Source: an uncultured Pelagibacteraceae bacterium
GTDB taxonomy: Bacteria > Pseudomonadota > Alphaproteobacteria > Pelagibacterales > Pelagibacteraceae
Direction of reading: 5' to 3'
Length of the DNA: 64,000 nt
Assembly: GCA_902596915.1 (NCBI GenBank)
Contig: CACJVQ010000003.1
Span: 37,131 to 101,130, forward strand
This document shows positions 48,646 to 58,420 of the stretch, piece by piece (within the stretch, counting starts at the first letter, position 1; every line of letters begins with the position of its first letter). A program made the translations under genes and the position numbers. Below the pieces are notes generated by a model. The model did no database searches and was not told the origin of the DNA. It saw only the letters and a list, made by a program, of their open reading frames with translations.

Positions 48646-48911
48646 GTTGGTTTTCCAACTATGACGATAAACGAATTTCGTAATAACCATTACGGACGTG
48701 GGGGCAGTACCCACCACCTCCACCATTTACAACTTAAGGGGGTGAATTAGGATCGACGGGTGTCTAAAAGTTGTTCTTTCGTTCGGTATTGTTCCGCCGT
48801 GATGGGCTAATTTATAAATGCTAACGAAAGTTACGCACTTGCAGCTTAATTAGTTTACTAATTAAGTTACGGGGTTTGGGGCACCTGGCAACAGAACGCC
48901 CCTTTTTTTTT
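48646..48911 (+). ncRNA. ssrA: Transfer-messenger RNA, circularly permuted two-piece form
   Basis: The acceptor piece comes first and ends in CACCTCC plus ACCA at 48725. The coding piece begins GGGGGTG at 48738. Those two 7-mers pair to form the acceptor stem with a G3-U wobble, the alanine identity element. A T-arm stem GTGGG/CCCAC encloses loop GGCAGTA (48703-48709). The coding piece has the GATCGACGGG conserved block. The tag reading frame at 48820-48849 gives ANESYALAA then TAA, followed by a 9-bp hairpin (48845-48866). The 12-nt spacer between pieces is presumably removed. The exact 5' and 3' ends are estimated. It rescues stalled ribosomes and marks the nascent proteins. Confidence 0.93.
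48878..48911 (+). terminator. Rho-independent terminator of the tmRNA gene
   Basis: GGGGC (48878-48882) pairs with GCCCC (48898-48902), followed by at least eight T. The stem may also be the last helix or pseudoknot of the mature coding piece. Confidence 0.75.
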
Positions 48912-48929
48912 ATATATAATATTAATTAA

Positions 48930-49015
48930 TGGTGCGGCCAGAGAGAATCGAACTCTCATGAGCTAGGCTCACACGGCCCTCAACCGTGCCTGTCTACCAA
49001 TTTCAGCATGGCCGC
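48930..49015 (-). tRNA. tRNA-Leu (anticodon GAG)
   Basis: The 86-nt gene includes an encoded CCA (48932-48930). The 7-bp acceptor stem GCGGCCA/TGGCCGC is perfect. The anticodon loop TTGAGGG gives anticodon GAG (48981-48979), reading CUC/CUU. The class II long variable arm and T-arm 'GAGAGTTCGATTCTCTC' are present. It lies just past the tmRNA terminator on the opposite strand. Confidence 0.97.
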
Positions 49016-49073
49016 AAATCATGCGTCAGATTAAATGAATGACAATTCTATTTCAAGTTGATAAGTTTTTATT

Positions 49074-50062
49074 ATGGAATTCACAACTCGAGTTAAAATT
49101 GCAACAGATCCAATTTATCAAAAGGTTTCTAAATCCATTCCTGAAATAGAGTGGGCCACTCATGCACCTTATATTTATAAAATAAATAAACTTAAAAAAG
49201 AGAAGAACGCTGTAATTCTTGCTCATAATTACCAAACTCCTGAAATATATCATGGTATATCTGATTTTTCAGCAGACTCTTTAGCCTTGGCAATTGAAGC
49301 TGCAAAAACAGAGGCTGATATAATTGTTATGTGCGGTGTACATTTCATGGCGGAGACTGCCAAATTGATGAGTCCAAATAAAAAAGTTTTACTACCAGAT
49401 ATGAAGGCTGGTTGCTCTTTATCCTCATCTATAACTGGTGAAGATGTAAGAAACTTAAAAAACAATATCCTGGTATTCCTGTAGTTTCATACGTTAACAC
49501 TTCTGCAGATGTTAAAGCTGAAACTGACGTTTGTTGTACATCAGCAAATGCTGTTAAAATTGTAAACTCTTTAGGAGTAAAAAAAGTAATTTTCTTACCT
49601 GATGACTATTTAGCAAAATATGTTGCTTCTCAAACTGATGTGGAAATTATTTCATGGAAAGGTACATGTGAAGTTCATGAACAATTTAATGATGAAGAGA
49701 TTAATGAAATAAGAAAAAACAATCCTGGAATTAAAATTATTGCTCATCCTGAATGTCCTCCTGATGTAATAAAAGCAAGTGATTTTGCTGGTTCAACAAG
49801 TGGTATGATTAAATATGTTAAAGATAATCAACCTGAAAAAGTTATGATGGTTACAGAATGCTCAATGAGCGATAATGTTCAAATTGATAATCCTAATGTA
49901 GAATTTATTAGACCTTGTAACTTATGTCCTCACATGAAAAAAATTACATTGCCAAAAATACTTGATTGTTTAGAAAATGAAACCAACGAATTAATAATGG
50001 ATAACTCAACAATTGAGAGAGCTAGGAAATCAGTAGAGAGAATGGCTGAAATAGGCAGATAA
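49074..50062 (+). CDS. nadA: Quinolinate synthase, reading frame broken by a one-base shift
   Basis: The frame from ATG 49074 runs 130 codons and would stop at 49484, while the rest of NadA continues in the -1 frame from 49463 to TAA 50062. Joined, they give about 329 residues, full family length. The 4Fe-4S Cys are present: C87 in '[11 protein letters not shown]', one in 'HPECPPDV' and one in 'CNLCPHMKK'. It condenses iminoaspartate with DHAP to quinolinate. The break is at six A (49457-49462). One extra A, a -1 ribosomal slip or transcriptional slippage would restore it. Both halves are well conserved, so recent decay is unlikely. nadC follows by 4 bp. Confidence 0.9.
49457..49463 (+). other. 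Slippery heptamer at the nadA frame break
   Basis: A_AAA_AAC is in register with the upstream nadA frame (codons AAA, AAC). A -1 slip here leads directly to CAA-TAT-CCT, the codons that continue NadA. It could equally be a missed base in a homopolymer. Confidence 0.5.
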
Positions 50063-50066
50063 TTCT

Positions 50067-50903
50067 GTGCCAAAAATTCAATTAAGTAAAAATTTTATCC
50101 GATCTACCTGTAAGTTAGCTCTCAATGAGGACCTATATCCTTCAGGAGATATTACAACAAACTTATTAAATAATAGTTCAATTTTAAAAGTTAGACTAAT
50201 AAGCAATGAAAAAGGTATTATAGGTGGATTAGAATTTGCTAAACAAACTTTTAAATTATTAGATAGAAATATTAAATTTCATATAAAAAAAAAAGAAGGG
50301 TCAAAAATTAATAAAGGTTCTATAATTGCTGTGATTGAAGGTAAAATTAAAAGTATTTTAATTGGGGAAAGAGTTGCTCTAAATTTCCTCTCACATATCT
50401 CAGGTATTGCAACTAAAACCAATAAATTTGTTGAAAAGGTAGGCAAAAAAACAAAAATTTGTTGTACTAGAAAAACAATTCCTAATCTAAGAGTTATTCA
50501 AAAATATGCTGTAAAACTAGGAGGTGGTACTAATCACAGATTTAATTTAAGTGATGAATTTTTAATTAAAGACAATCATCTAGCCTCATCAAAGAAATTT
50601 GAAGAAATAGTAAAAAAAGCAATTAAAAATAAAAAAAAAAGAAAAATTACTGTCGAGGTAGATACTTTGAGACAATTTAAAAGAATTAATGGTCTTAATT
50701 TTAATACAGTTTTGTTTGATAATATGAGTCCAAAAACTCTAGGAGTGGCTATTAAATATGCAAAAGGGAAATATGAGACTGAAGCCTCTGGAGGAATAAC
50801 TTTAAAAAATGTAAAAAATCTAGCTGCAACAAACGTTGATAGAATATCTGTAGGTGAGTTAACACATAGTATTCAAGCTTTGGATTTAAAATTAGAGATT
50901 TAA
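50067..50903 (+). CDS. nadC: Nicotinate-nucleotide pyrophosphorylase (quinolinate phosphoribosyltransferase)
   Basis: The 278-residue enzyme starts at GTG 50067, 4 bp after nadA. Motifs are 'LNEDLYPSGDITTNLL', the Arg/Lys quinolinate-binding 'CTRKTIPNLRVIQKYAVKLGG' (in part), 'HRFNLSDEFLIKDNHL' and 'EASGGITLKNV'. It converts quinolinate and PRPP to nicotinate mononucleotide and CO2. It shares the operon with nadA; no nadB is present in the window. The 3' end overlaps ppdK by 4 bp, convergent. Confidence 0.96.
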   Translation: MPKIQLSKNFIRSTCKLALNEDLYPSGDITTNLLNNSSILKVRLISNEKGIIGGLEFAKQTFKLLDRNIKFHIKKKEGSKINKGSIIAVIEGKIKSILIGERVALNFLSHISGIATKTNKFVEKVGKKTKICCTRKTIPNLRVIQKYAVKLGGGTNHRFNLSDEFLIKDNHLASSKKFEEIVKKAIKNKKKRKITVEVDTLRQFKRINGLNFNTVLFDNMSPKTLGVAIKYAKGKYETEASGGITLKNVKNLAATNVDRISVGELTHSIQALDLKLEI

Positions 50904-53560
50904 TTTTTTCTTATTTGAGCTTGCGCTGCCGCTAATCTTGCAACTGGAACTCTGTAAGGTGAACAAGACACATAATCTAATCCAGTTTTTGCACAAAATT
51001 CTATACTTTTAGGATCTCCACCATGCTCACCACAAATTCCAAGTTTAATTTTTTTGTTTTGTTTTCTACCTTTATCAGTTGCAATTTTTATTAAGTCTCC
51101 AACTCCTTCATCAATTGATACAAAAGGATCAATATCAAAAATTTTGTTCTCGATATAATCATTAAGGAATTTACCACTATCATCTCTACTAATTCCAAAT
51201 GTAGTTTGAGTTAAATCATTTGTTCCAAAACTAAAAAATTCAGCGTGTTTAGCAATATCTTTTGCCTTTATTGCTGCTCTTGGCAATTCAATCATTGTTC
51301 CAACTAAAAAATCAATTTTAATTTTATTCTCATCTTGAACTTTTTTTGCAACCCTAATGACTAAATCTTTCATAATTTTTATTTCTGCCTCTGTTGAAAC
51401 TAAAGGGATCATGATTTCAGGCATAGTTGATTGAATTTTTTGTTTTTTACATTCCACTAAAGCTTCAAAAATTGCAGTGCACTGCATCTCATAAATTTCG
51501 GGGAATGAAATTGCCAATCTACAACCTCTATGACCTAACATTGGATTTTGTTCATGAAGTTCTGAAATTCTAACTTCAAGTTCTTTAATGGGAATATTTA
51601 GTGAAACTGCAACATCATTAATTTCGTTATTACTTTTTGGCAAAAATTCATGTAGTGGCGGGTCAAGCAATCTTACTGTTACTGGCAAACCTCTCATTAT
51701 TTTAAATATTTCAATAAAATCCTTTTTTTGATGTGGTAATAGCTTTTTAAGTGCATTAGATCGATCTTCAATTGTTTTTGATAATATCATTTCTCTTACT
51801 GATAAAATTCTTTCCTCCTCAAAAAACATATGTTCAGTTCTACACAAACCAATACCCTCTGCACCAAATTCTCTAGCAGTTTTGCTATCTAATGGCGTCT
51901 CCGAATTAGTTCTAATTTTTAATTTTCTGAAATCATCAGACCAACTCATTATTTTTGAGAAATCACCTGATATTTCTGGTTTAACTGTTTTTATCTCGCC
52001 AATAATTATTCTGCCTGTTGAACCATCAATTGTAATTATTTCTCCCTCTTTAATTACTTTATTGTTTGTTTTGAATAATTTGTTTTCATAATCAATTTCT
52101 ATTTCACTAGATCCAGAAACACATGGTCGTCCCATCCCTCTAGCAACTACTGCAGCATGACTTGTCATACCTCCTCTTGAGGTAAGTATTCCTTTTGCTG
52201 CATGCATACCATGTATATCTTCTGGCGAAGTTTCTACACGAACTAATATTGTACTTTGCATCATACTATTTAGTCTTTCAGCCTCCTCGGACGTAAAAAC
52301 AACTTTTCCACTTGCAGCACCGGGTGACGCGGGTAAGCCTGACCCAATTACTTCTAAGTTTGCTTTCTCATCTAAAGTTGGATGAAGCAAAGTGTCTAAA
52401 GAACTTGGCTCTATTCTTAATATTGCATCTTTTTTAGTAATCAACTTTTCATTAACCATATCTACAGCTATTTTTACAGCAGATTTAGCTGTTCGTTTTC
52501 CAGAGCGTGTTTGAAGCATCCAAAGTTTTTTATTTTCAACTGTAAACTCAACATCCTGCATATCTTTGTAATGTTTTTCTAATTTGATTAATATATTTTT
52601 TAGTTGTTTGTATGTCTTTGGCATTGCCTCCTCCATTGACTTAAGAGTTTCTTTTGATTCAACTCTAGCTTTTTTTGTAATATGTTGTGGTGTTCTAGTT
52701 CCGGCAACAACATCCTCTCCTTGCGCATTTATTAAATATTCTCCATAAATATTTTTTGATCCATCTGATGGATTTCTAGTAAAGACTACACCAGTTGCAC
52801 AATCATTCCCCATATTTCCAAAAACCATTGATTGTACATTAACTGCAGTACCCCAATTAGACGGTATTTGATTTAATTTTCTATAGACTTTTGCTCTGTG
52901 GCTTTCCCAAGATAAAAAAACAGCACTTATAGCTCCCACCAATTGTTCTTTGACACTTTGAGGAAAATCTTTTTTTGTTTTTTCTTTCACTATGTTTTTA
53001 AAATCTTTTATTAAAGCTTGCCAGTCATACTCATCTAATTCTGTGTCTAATAATACTCCTTTTGTTAACTTATAGTTCTCGATGATATCCTCAAAGTGAT
53101 AACTTTCTATTCCCAATACAACACTAGAATACATTTGAATAAAACGCCTATAGCTATCATTTGCAAATCTTAAATTTGAAGTTTTTTTTGCAAGTGCTAT
53201 TACTGTATTATCATTTAGACCTAGATTTAAAATAGTATCCATCATACCAGGCATAGAAACCCTAGCTCCAGATCTTACAGAAACTAGAAGAGGATTTTTT
53301 AAATCTCCAAATTTTTTTCCTGAGTCTTTTTCAATAAATTTTAATTCTTTATCTATTTCATTAAGTATTTTTTTATTTAATTTTTTTTTATTCTTATAAA
53401 ATAAATCACATACCCCTGTTGATATTGTAAAACCAGGGGGTACAGGTAGCCCCATTCTTCCCATCTCAGAAAGATTTGCACCTTTACCACCAAGAATATT
53501 TTTTGGTAGTTTAATTTTTTTTATTTCATTTGATTTAAAATTAAATATAAATTTTTTCAT
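50900..53560 (-). CDS. ppdK: Pyruvate, phosphate dikinase
   Basis: This 886-residue enzyme has an N-terminal ATP-grasp domain ('GGKGANLSEMGRMGLPVPPGF', in part), the central phospho-His domain with 'LTSRGGMTSHAAVVARGMG' (in part), and the C-terminal PEP/pyruvate barrel ('GLCRTEHMFF', 'FLVGTMIELPRAA', 'GICGEHGGDP'). It interconverts pyruvate + ATP + Pi and PEP + AMP + PPi. It lies 1 bp after glyS, so glyQ-glyS-ppdK form one unit, an order also seen in other alphaproteobacteria to my recollection. Confidence 0.97.
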   Translation of the reverse strand: MKKFIFNFKSNEIKKIKLPKNILGGKGANLSEMGRMGLPVPPGFTISTGVCDLFYKNKKKLNKKILNEIDKELKFIEKDSGKKFGDLKNPLLVSVRSGARVSMPGMMDTILNLGLNDNTVIALAKKTSNLRFANDSYRRFIQMYSSVVLGIESYHFEDIIENYKLTKGVLLDTELDEYDWQALIKDFKNIVKEKTKKDFPQSVKEQLVGAISAVFLSWESHRAKVYRKLNQIPSNWGTAVNVQSMVFGNMGNDCATGVVFTRNPSDGSKNIYGEYLINAQGEDVVAGTRTPQHITKKARVESKETLKSMEEAMPKTYKQLKNILIKLEKHYKDMQDVEFTVENKKLWMLQTRSGKRTAKSAVKIAVDMVNEKLITKKDAILRIEPSSLDTLLHPTLDEKANLEVIGSGLPASPGAASGKVVFTSEEAERLNSMMQSTILVRVETSPEDIHGMHAAKGILTSRGGMTSHAAVVARGMGRPCVSGSSEIEIDYENKLFKTNNKVIKEGEIITIDGSTGRIIIGEIKTVKPEISGDFSKIMSWSDDFRKLKIRTNSETPLDSKTAREFGAEGIGLCRTEHMFFEEERILSVREMILSKTIEDRSNALKKLLPHQKKDFIEIFKIMRGLPVTVRLLDPPLHEFLPKSNNEINDVAVSLNIPIKELEVRISELHEQNPMLGHRGCRLAISFPEIYEMQCTAIFEALVECKKQKIQSTMPEIMIPLVSTEAEIKIMKDLVIRVAKKVQDENKIKIDFLVGTMIELPRAAIKAKDIAKHAEFFSFGTNDLTQTTFGISRDDSGKFLNDYIENKIFDIDPFVSIDEGVGDLIKIATDKGRKQNKKIKLGICGEHGGDPKSIEFCAKTGLDYVSCSPYRVPVARLAAAQAQIRKN

Positions 53561-53561
53561 A

Positions 53562-55625
53562 CTAGGCTTCTATTTTTGAAAAATTAAAATAGTTATCAAA
53601 AGTTTTACACAACATATTTAATAATTCTAATCTATTTTTTTTAATTATTATATCTTCATCATTAACAATAACATTATCAAAAAAATCGTTTACCTCGTTC
53701 TTAATACTTGATAAGATTTTTAAACTCTCCTCGTAATTTTCGTCTTTCCCAATACTCAAAAAATATTTTCTTATATCATTTATTTTTTTATATAATTTTT
53801 TCTCATAATCATTTTTAAATAAACCTGGATCTGCAAAACCAAGGGTTTCAGTAGACATTTTTTCTTCAGTATTTAATATATTTGAAGACCTTTTGTATGC
53901 TGCAATAGTTTCAAAGCCGATTTCTTTTTTAATATTTTTATTTAAACATAAAGATTTTTTATAAGCCTTTAATATATCATCTAATCCAAGCAAAAATGTT
54001 GAACTTTCAATTATATCTTGTCTTATTTTTTTTTCTTTTAAATAATTTTTTAATCTTTCAATTATAAAGTCACTTAATTCGTTTTGTATCTTTTTAATAT
54101 CAAATTCATAGCCCTGATCTCTATATACTGAACAGGTGTAAACAATTAAATCTTTTAGTTTGATTTTTATTTCATTTTCAAGAATTAGTCTGACAAGACT
54201 TATAGCCATTCTTCTTATGGCATATGGGTCTTTTGAACTAGTAGGTTTCAGATTAATTCCAAAAAAACCAACTAATGAGTCTAGTTTATCACTTAAAGAT
54301 AAAGCAACACTGTACATTTTTTTTGGTAATTTGCTTTCCATCCCGTTAGGCAAATATTGTTCAGATACAGCAAGACAAACTTCTTTATCAAACCCTTGAA
54401 AACTAGCAAAATGGCCTCCAACAATGCCTTGGAGTTCTGGAAACTCTCCAACAAGATCAGACATTAAATCAACTTTACAAATTGATGAAGCTATTTCAAT
54501 TTTATCTTTACTAATTAAAAAATCATCAGAAATTAATGATGACAACTTTCTCATGCGCTGAATTTTGTCAAAATAGGATCCTAAGCCTTTAAAATAATTT
54601 ATGTTTTTTAACTTATCTACTTGTTTAACTAAATTTTGAGTTTTATTTTTTTCCCAAAAAAACTCAGCATCACTTAATCTTGCTTCAATCACCCTCTCAT
54701 TTCCTAATTTAACAAACCCTTTAATATCTTTTATGTCTGAAACAACAAAAAAATTATTTGTAAGATTATTTTTTTTATCAAAAGTTGGTAAATATTTTTG
54801 ATGACTCTGCATAGTCGTAATCAATATTTCACTTGGTATATTTAAAAATTTTTTGTCAAAGTCACAAACAATTACCGCTGGCTTTTCAACTATATTTACT
54901 ATTTCATCTATAAGCCTATCATTCTGTTCGATTTTTAAATTTTTTTTATTAATTATTTCATTAATCTTATTCTGTATTATTTTTTTTCTTAAATCTTGAT
55001 CAATTAAAATACCTTTTTGTTTAAAAAATTTTAAATACGAATGAAAGTCGTTAAAAATTTTCATACCTTCTTCTAGTGATTTATCTATAAAAGTTTTGTT
55101 GGAGCTATTTATGTGGTTAAAATCAAAATTTAGAGTTTTTTTATTAAATATTGCTAAAATAGATTTAAGAGGTCTTCCCCAATAAAGATCATAATTTGCC
55201 CATTTCATTGATTTATTCCAAGAAATCTTTTTTAAGATTTCACTTAAATTTTTTTCTAGTAAATCTGAAACTTTTATTTTTCTAGATTCTTTATTAAAAA
55301 AATAAAATTCACCTTTCTCAGTATTTTTTTTAAAGATTTTTTCTAATTTTGTATTGTTTGATTTAATAAATCCCTCTAATGCTTTTTCAGGAGCATTAAC
55401 ATTTGGGCCTTTAATCTCCTCTGAGCTTAATCTGATTTCATTAGGGATTTTATCAACATGTAGAACTAATCTATTTGGTGTTGAATAAACATTGAAATTT
55501 TCATTGAATTTGATTTGGTTATCAATAAAAAAATTTTTAATATTTTTTTTTAATTCATTCCTTGCGTTTATTTGAAGCCTTGCAGGAATTTCCTCACTAA
55601 ATAGCTCTACAAATAATTCTGACAT
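53562..55625 (-). CDS. glyS: Glycyl-tRNA synthetase beta subunit
   Basis: The 687-residue protein begins 'SELFVELFSEEIPARLQ' and has 'LVGEFPELQGIVGGHFA' and 'DPYAIRRMAISLVRLIL', the family hallmarks, with an HD-like domain in the middle. It forms the alpha2beta2 enzyme with GlyQ and binds tRNA-Gly. It shares one base with the glyQ stop. The sequence is very Lys/Asn/Ile-rich, reflecting the AT bias. Confidence 0.96.
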   Translation of the reverse strand: MSELFVELFSEEIPARLQINARNELKKNIKNFFIDNQIKFNENFNVYSTPNRLVLHVDKIPNEIRLSSEEIKGPNVNAPEKALEGFIKSNNTKLEKIFKKNTEKGEFYFFNKESRKIKVSDLLEKNLSEILKKISWNKSMKWANYDLYWGRPLKSILAIFNKKTLNFDFNHINSSNKTFIDKSLEEGMKIFNDFHSYLKFFKQKGILIDQDLRKKIIQNKINEIINKKNLKIEQNDRLIDEIVNIVEKPAVIVCDFDKKFLNIPSEILITTMQSHQKYLPTFDKKNNLTNNFFVVSDIKDIKGFVKLGNERVIEARLSDAEFFWEKNKTQNLVKQVDKLKNINYFKGLGSYFDKIQRMRKLSSLISDDFLISKDKIEIASSICKVDLMSDLVGEFPELQGIVGGHFASFQGFDKEVCLAVSEQYLPNGMESKLPKKMYSVALSLSDKLDSLVGFFGINLKPTSSKDPYAIRRMAISLVRLILENEIKIKLKDLIVYTCSVYRDQGYEFDIKKIQNELSDFIIERLKNYLKEKKIRQDIIESSTFLLGLDDILKAYKKSLCLNKNIKKEIGFETIAAYKRSSNILNTEEKMSTETLGFADPGLFKNDYEKKLYKKINDIRKYFLSIGKDENYEESLKILSSIKNEVNDFFDNVIVNDEDIIIKKNRLELLNMLCKTFDNYFNFSKIEA

Positions 55626-56497
55626 TAACTTTGGCTTTCAATCCAAACTTTCCCAATTGATTTAGTTAGTTCCCTTATTCTTGCAATATATTCAGCCCTT
55701 TGTGCTACACTAATCACCCCTCTTGCATCTAAAATATTGAAGACATGACTACATTTTAAACATTGATCATAAGCTGGAAGAGAAATCTTTTTTTCAACTA
55801 ATAATTTTGTTTCTTCTTCAAGCATTTCAAATATTTTAAATAAATTATCAGTATTGGCATATTCAAAATTATATGCTGAAAATTCTTTCTCTGACTGTTG
55901 AAAAACATCTTTGTAAGTAATTCCTTCATCATTCCAAATTAAGTCAAAAACACTTTTTTTGTTTTGAATAAACATGCACAATCTCTCTAATCCATATGTA
56001 ATTTCGACAGATACAGGTTTACATTCAACCCCAGCCATTTGTTGGAAATAGGTAAATTGTGTAACTTCCATTCCATCACACCAAACTTCCCATCCAAGAC
56101 CTGCCGCTCCTAATGTAGGACTTTCCCAGTCATCTTCAACAAACCTTATATCGTGTTCCTCATGATTAATACCTATTGATGACAAGCTATTTAAATACAT
56201 CTTTTTTATTTCTTTTGGTGAAGGTTTAATTAAAACTTGGAATTGATAGTAATGTTGCAATCTATTAGGGTTGTCACCATATCTTCCATCAGTCGGTCGG
56301 CGTGATGGTTGAACATATGCAGTTTTCCATGGTTTTGAGCCAAGCGATCTTAAAGTGGTTGCCGGATGGAATGTCCCAGCACCGACTTCTAGATCGTACG
56401 GTTGTAATATTACACAACCTTTTTTAGACCAGTACTTTTGTAAGTTAAAGATTGTATCTTGAAAAGATAAAGTTTTTTTTTTTATTTTAGAGACCAT
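55625..56497 (-). CDS. glyQ: Glycyl-tRNA synthetase alpha subunit
   Basis: This 290-residue class II core has '[23 protein letters not shown]' (in part), '[20 protein letters not shown]' and '[17 protein letters not shown]'. It activates glycine and is completed by GlyS encoded next. Its start overlaps the end of the S49 peptidase gene by 11 bp. No T-box or glycine riboswitch was seen upstream. Confidence 0.97.
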   Translation of the reverse strand: MVSKIKKKTLSFQDTIFNLQKYWSKKGCVILQPYDLEVGAGTFHPATTLRSLGSKPWKTAYVQPSRRPTDGRYGDNPNRLQHYYQFQVLIKPSPKEIKKMYLNSLSSIGINHEEHDIRFVEDDWESPTLGAAGLGWEVWCDGMEVTQFTYFQQMAGVECKPVSVEITYGLERLCMFIQNKKSVFDLIWNDEGITYKDVFQQSEKEFSAYNFEYANTDNLFKIFEMLEEETKLLVEKKISLPAYDQCLKCSHVFNILDARGVISVAQRAEYIARIRELTKSIGKVWIESQS

Positions 56498-57296
56498 ACC
56501 TTTGCCAGATTGATCTTTCTTCTAATACACTAATTACTTTATCAGTATAATTTTCAGAAGATGATAGCTTTTTTGATAACCATCCTTTACTTTTTGCAAA
56601 TTTCTTAATTTCTAAATCATCTCCGTATTTCTCTCTTAATATTTGCTCTGCATTTCCTATTCCATCAATTAGCCCTAATTCTTTTGCTTTCTTTCCTGCC
56701 CAAAATTCTCCAGAGAAAAGTTCAATACCGGAGTTTTTGTTTAGTTTTTCTTTTCTGCTTTCTTCAACAACATCTATAAAATCTTGATGAATTTCTAATT
56801 GGATATTTTTTAAACGATTAATATCTTCTTCTTTTTCATCCAAAAAAGGATCTAAAGTGCTTTTATTTTTTCCAGCGGTGTAAACTCTTCTTTCAATCCC
56901 AATTTTCTCAATTAAATTTTTAAAACCAAATGAAGCAGAAATAACTCCGATAGATCCTATGATTGAGCTTGAGTTAGCATAAATTTCATCACCAGCACAT
57001 GCAATAAGATATCCTCCAGATGCTGCCACATCCTCAGCAAAAATAATTACTTTCTTTTTTGTTTTCTTAGATTGTTCTTTTATTAATTTACATATCAAAT
57101 GTGATTGTACTGGGGAACCACCAGGTGAATTAATTGTAATTGCAACGGCTAATGCTTTCTTTACTGAAAAAGCCTTTTTTATAATTTCTTCCTCACTTGA
57201 ATATTCTATTCCTTGCCTGAACCTTCCAACATTTCCAATAACCCCTGATAATTTGAGGTGACTTATTATCTTTTTTTTTTTAAAAAATGAGAACAT
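56487..57296 (-). CDS. S49-family serine peptidase (SppA/SohB-like)
   Basis: The 269-residue protein has the S49 core: '[17 protein letters not shown]', nucleophile Ser in '[18 protein letters not shown]', '[16 protein letters not shown]', and a candidate catalytic Lys in '[13 protein letters not shown]'. It is about half the length of E. coli SppA and closer to the short signal-peptide-peptidase form. The N-terminus ('[15 protein letters not shown]') has no clear membrane helix, so it may be cytosolic or peripherally attached. It is the first gene of the - strand unit leading to glyQS. Confidence 0.9.
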   Translation of the reverse strand: MFSFFKKKKIISHLKLSGVIGNVGRFRQGIEYSSEEEIIKKAFSVKKALAVAITINSPGGSPVQSHLICKLIKEQSKKTKKKVIIFAEDVAASGGYLIACAGDEIYANSSSIIGSIGVISASFGFKNLIEKIGIERRVYTAGKNKSTLDPFLDEKEEDINRLKNIQLEIHQDFIDVVEESRKEKLNKNSGIELFSGEFWAGKKAKELGLIDGIGNAEQILREKYGDDLEIKKFAKSKGWLSKKLSSSENYTDKVISVLEERSIWQRYGL

Positions 57297-57364
57297 TAGA
57301 ATTGTTATAAGTTTTTTAAATATATTATATACCCTAGTTATAATTAAAGAATAAGGTGCGTCAA

Positions 57365-57395
57365 TTGATAAGTATATTAATAAATTGGATATAAT
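57365..57395 (+). promoter_or_regulatory. Candidate ispB promoter giving a near-leaderless mRNA
   Basis: TTGATA (57365-57370) is followed after 19 bp by a perfect TATAAT (57390-57395). The ATG at 57407 is only 11 bp beyond, leaving little or no 5' leader and no SD. Confidence 0.45.
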
Positions 57396-57406
57396 AGTTT
57401 TGATTA

Positions 57407-58420
57407 ATGGGAACTGTAATACAGCTAAAAAAACAAATTAATAATTCATATGCAGATTTAAAAAATTCGGTCGATGATAAATTGATTCTAGTTGAAGAAA
57501 AAATCAATTCTAGACTAGCAAGTAAAGTTGAATTGGTTCAAAAGATGACCAAGTATCATTTAAAAACTGGTGGAAAAAGACTAAGAGCACTCTTAACCCT
57601 GCAATGTGCTAAAATTTGTGAATATCAAAAAGGATTAAGAGATGTAAATCTTGCCGCTTGTGTAGAACTTATACATGCGGCTACTTTAATGCATGACGAT
57701 GTAATAGATAGTGCTCATATTAGACGAGGTAAAAAAACACTTAATACAATTTGGGGAAATCATTCATCAATTTTGGTAGGTGATTATTTACTTAGTAAAT
57801 GTTTTGAAATGATGGTAGAGGACGGGAATTTAGAACTATTAAAACTTTTAGCAACTACATCATCTGAAATTGCCCAAGGTGAAGTTCTTCAGTTACAACA
57901 CAATAAAGAAATAGATATCTTGGAAGAAACATATCTAAATATTATTTCATCAAAAACAGCTTCTTTATTTGCAGCAGCTACTAAAGTTGGCGCAATTATT
58001 GCTGAAAAAGATTTAAAATATAAAAATGCTTTGGAATTTTATGGAAAAAACTTAGGGCTTACATTTCAAATAGCAGATGACACATTAGACTATAATTCTG
58101 AATTAAAATTATTTGGAAAAAATATTGGCAATGACTTTTACGAAGGTAAGGTGACTTTGCCTATAATTTTACTTTATCAAAAAGTTGATAAGTTTGAAAA
58201 AGAAAAATTAAAATCTTTTTTTGAAAAAGATATTCGTGAAAAGCAAGATTTAGAACATGTCCTAGTTCTAATAAAAAAAAATAATATTATTAATGAGTGT
58301 TATAAAAAAGCAGAACATTATATTAATTTAGCTTCTAATTCTTTAAGTGTATTTGAAGAGTCTGAAGAAAAAAATATATTAAAAAACTTAACTTCTTTTA
58401 GTATTGAAAGAAATTTTTAA
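57407..58420 (+). CDS. ispB: Polyprenyl (octaprenyl/decaprenyl) diphosphate synthase
   Basis: This 337-residue trans-prenyltransferase has the first Asp-rich motif in 'TLMHDDVIDSAHIRRGKKT' and the second in 'FQIADDTLDYN', with 'TGGKRLRALLTLQCAK' for IPP binding. It builds the C40-C50 ubiquinone side chain; the chain length cannot be told by eye. It is divergent from the S49 peptidase gene and overlaps pdxH by 4 bp at the 3' end. It uses precursors from the DXP pathway represented by dxs and ispA nearby. Confidence 0.94.
   Translation: MGTVIQLKKQINNSYADLKNSVDDKLILVEEKINSRLASKVELVQKMTKYHLKTGGKRLRALLTLQCAKICEYQKGLRDVNLAACVELIHAATLMHDDVIDSAHIRRGKKTLNTIWGNHSSILVGDYLLSKCFEMMVEDGNLELLKLLATTSSEIAQGEVLQLQHNKEIDILEETYLNIISSKTASLFAAATKVGAIIAEKDLKYKNALEFYGKNLGLTFQIADDTLDYNSELKLFGKNIGNDFYEGKVTLPIILLYQKVDKFEKEKLKSFFEKDIREKQDLEHVLVLIKKNNIINECYKKAEHYINLASNSLSVFEESEEKNILKNLTSFSIERNF

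Noticed and set aside
49030..49056. Promoter-like TTGAAA / TTTAAT ahead of tRNA-Leu on the - strand
   Set aside because: The spacer is only 15 bp and the region is AT-rich; too weak to list as a feature.
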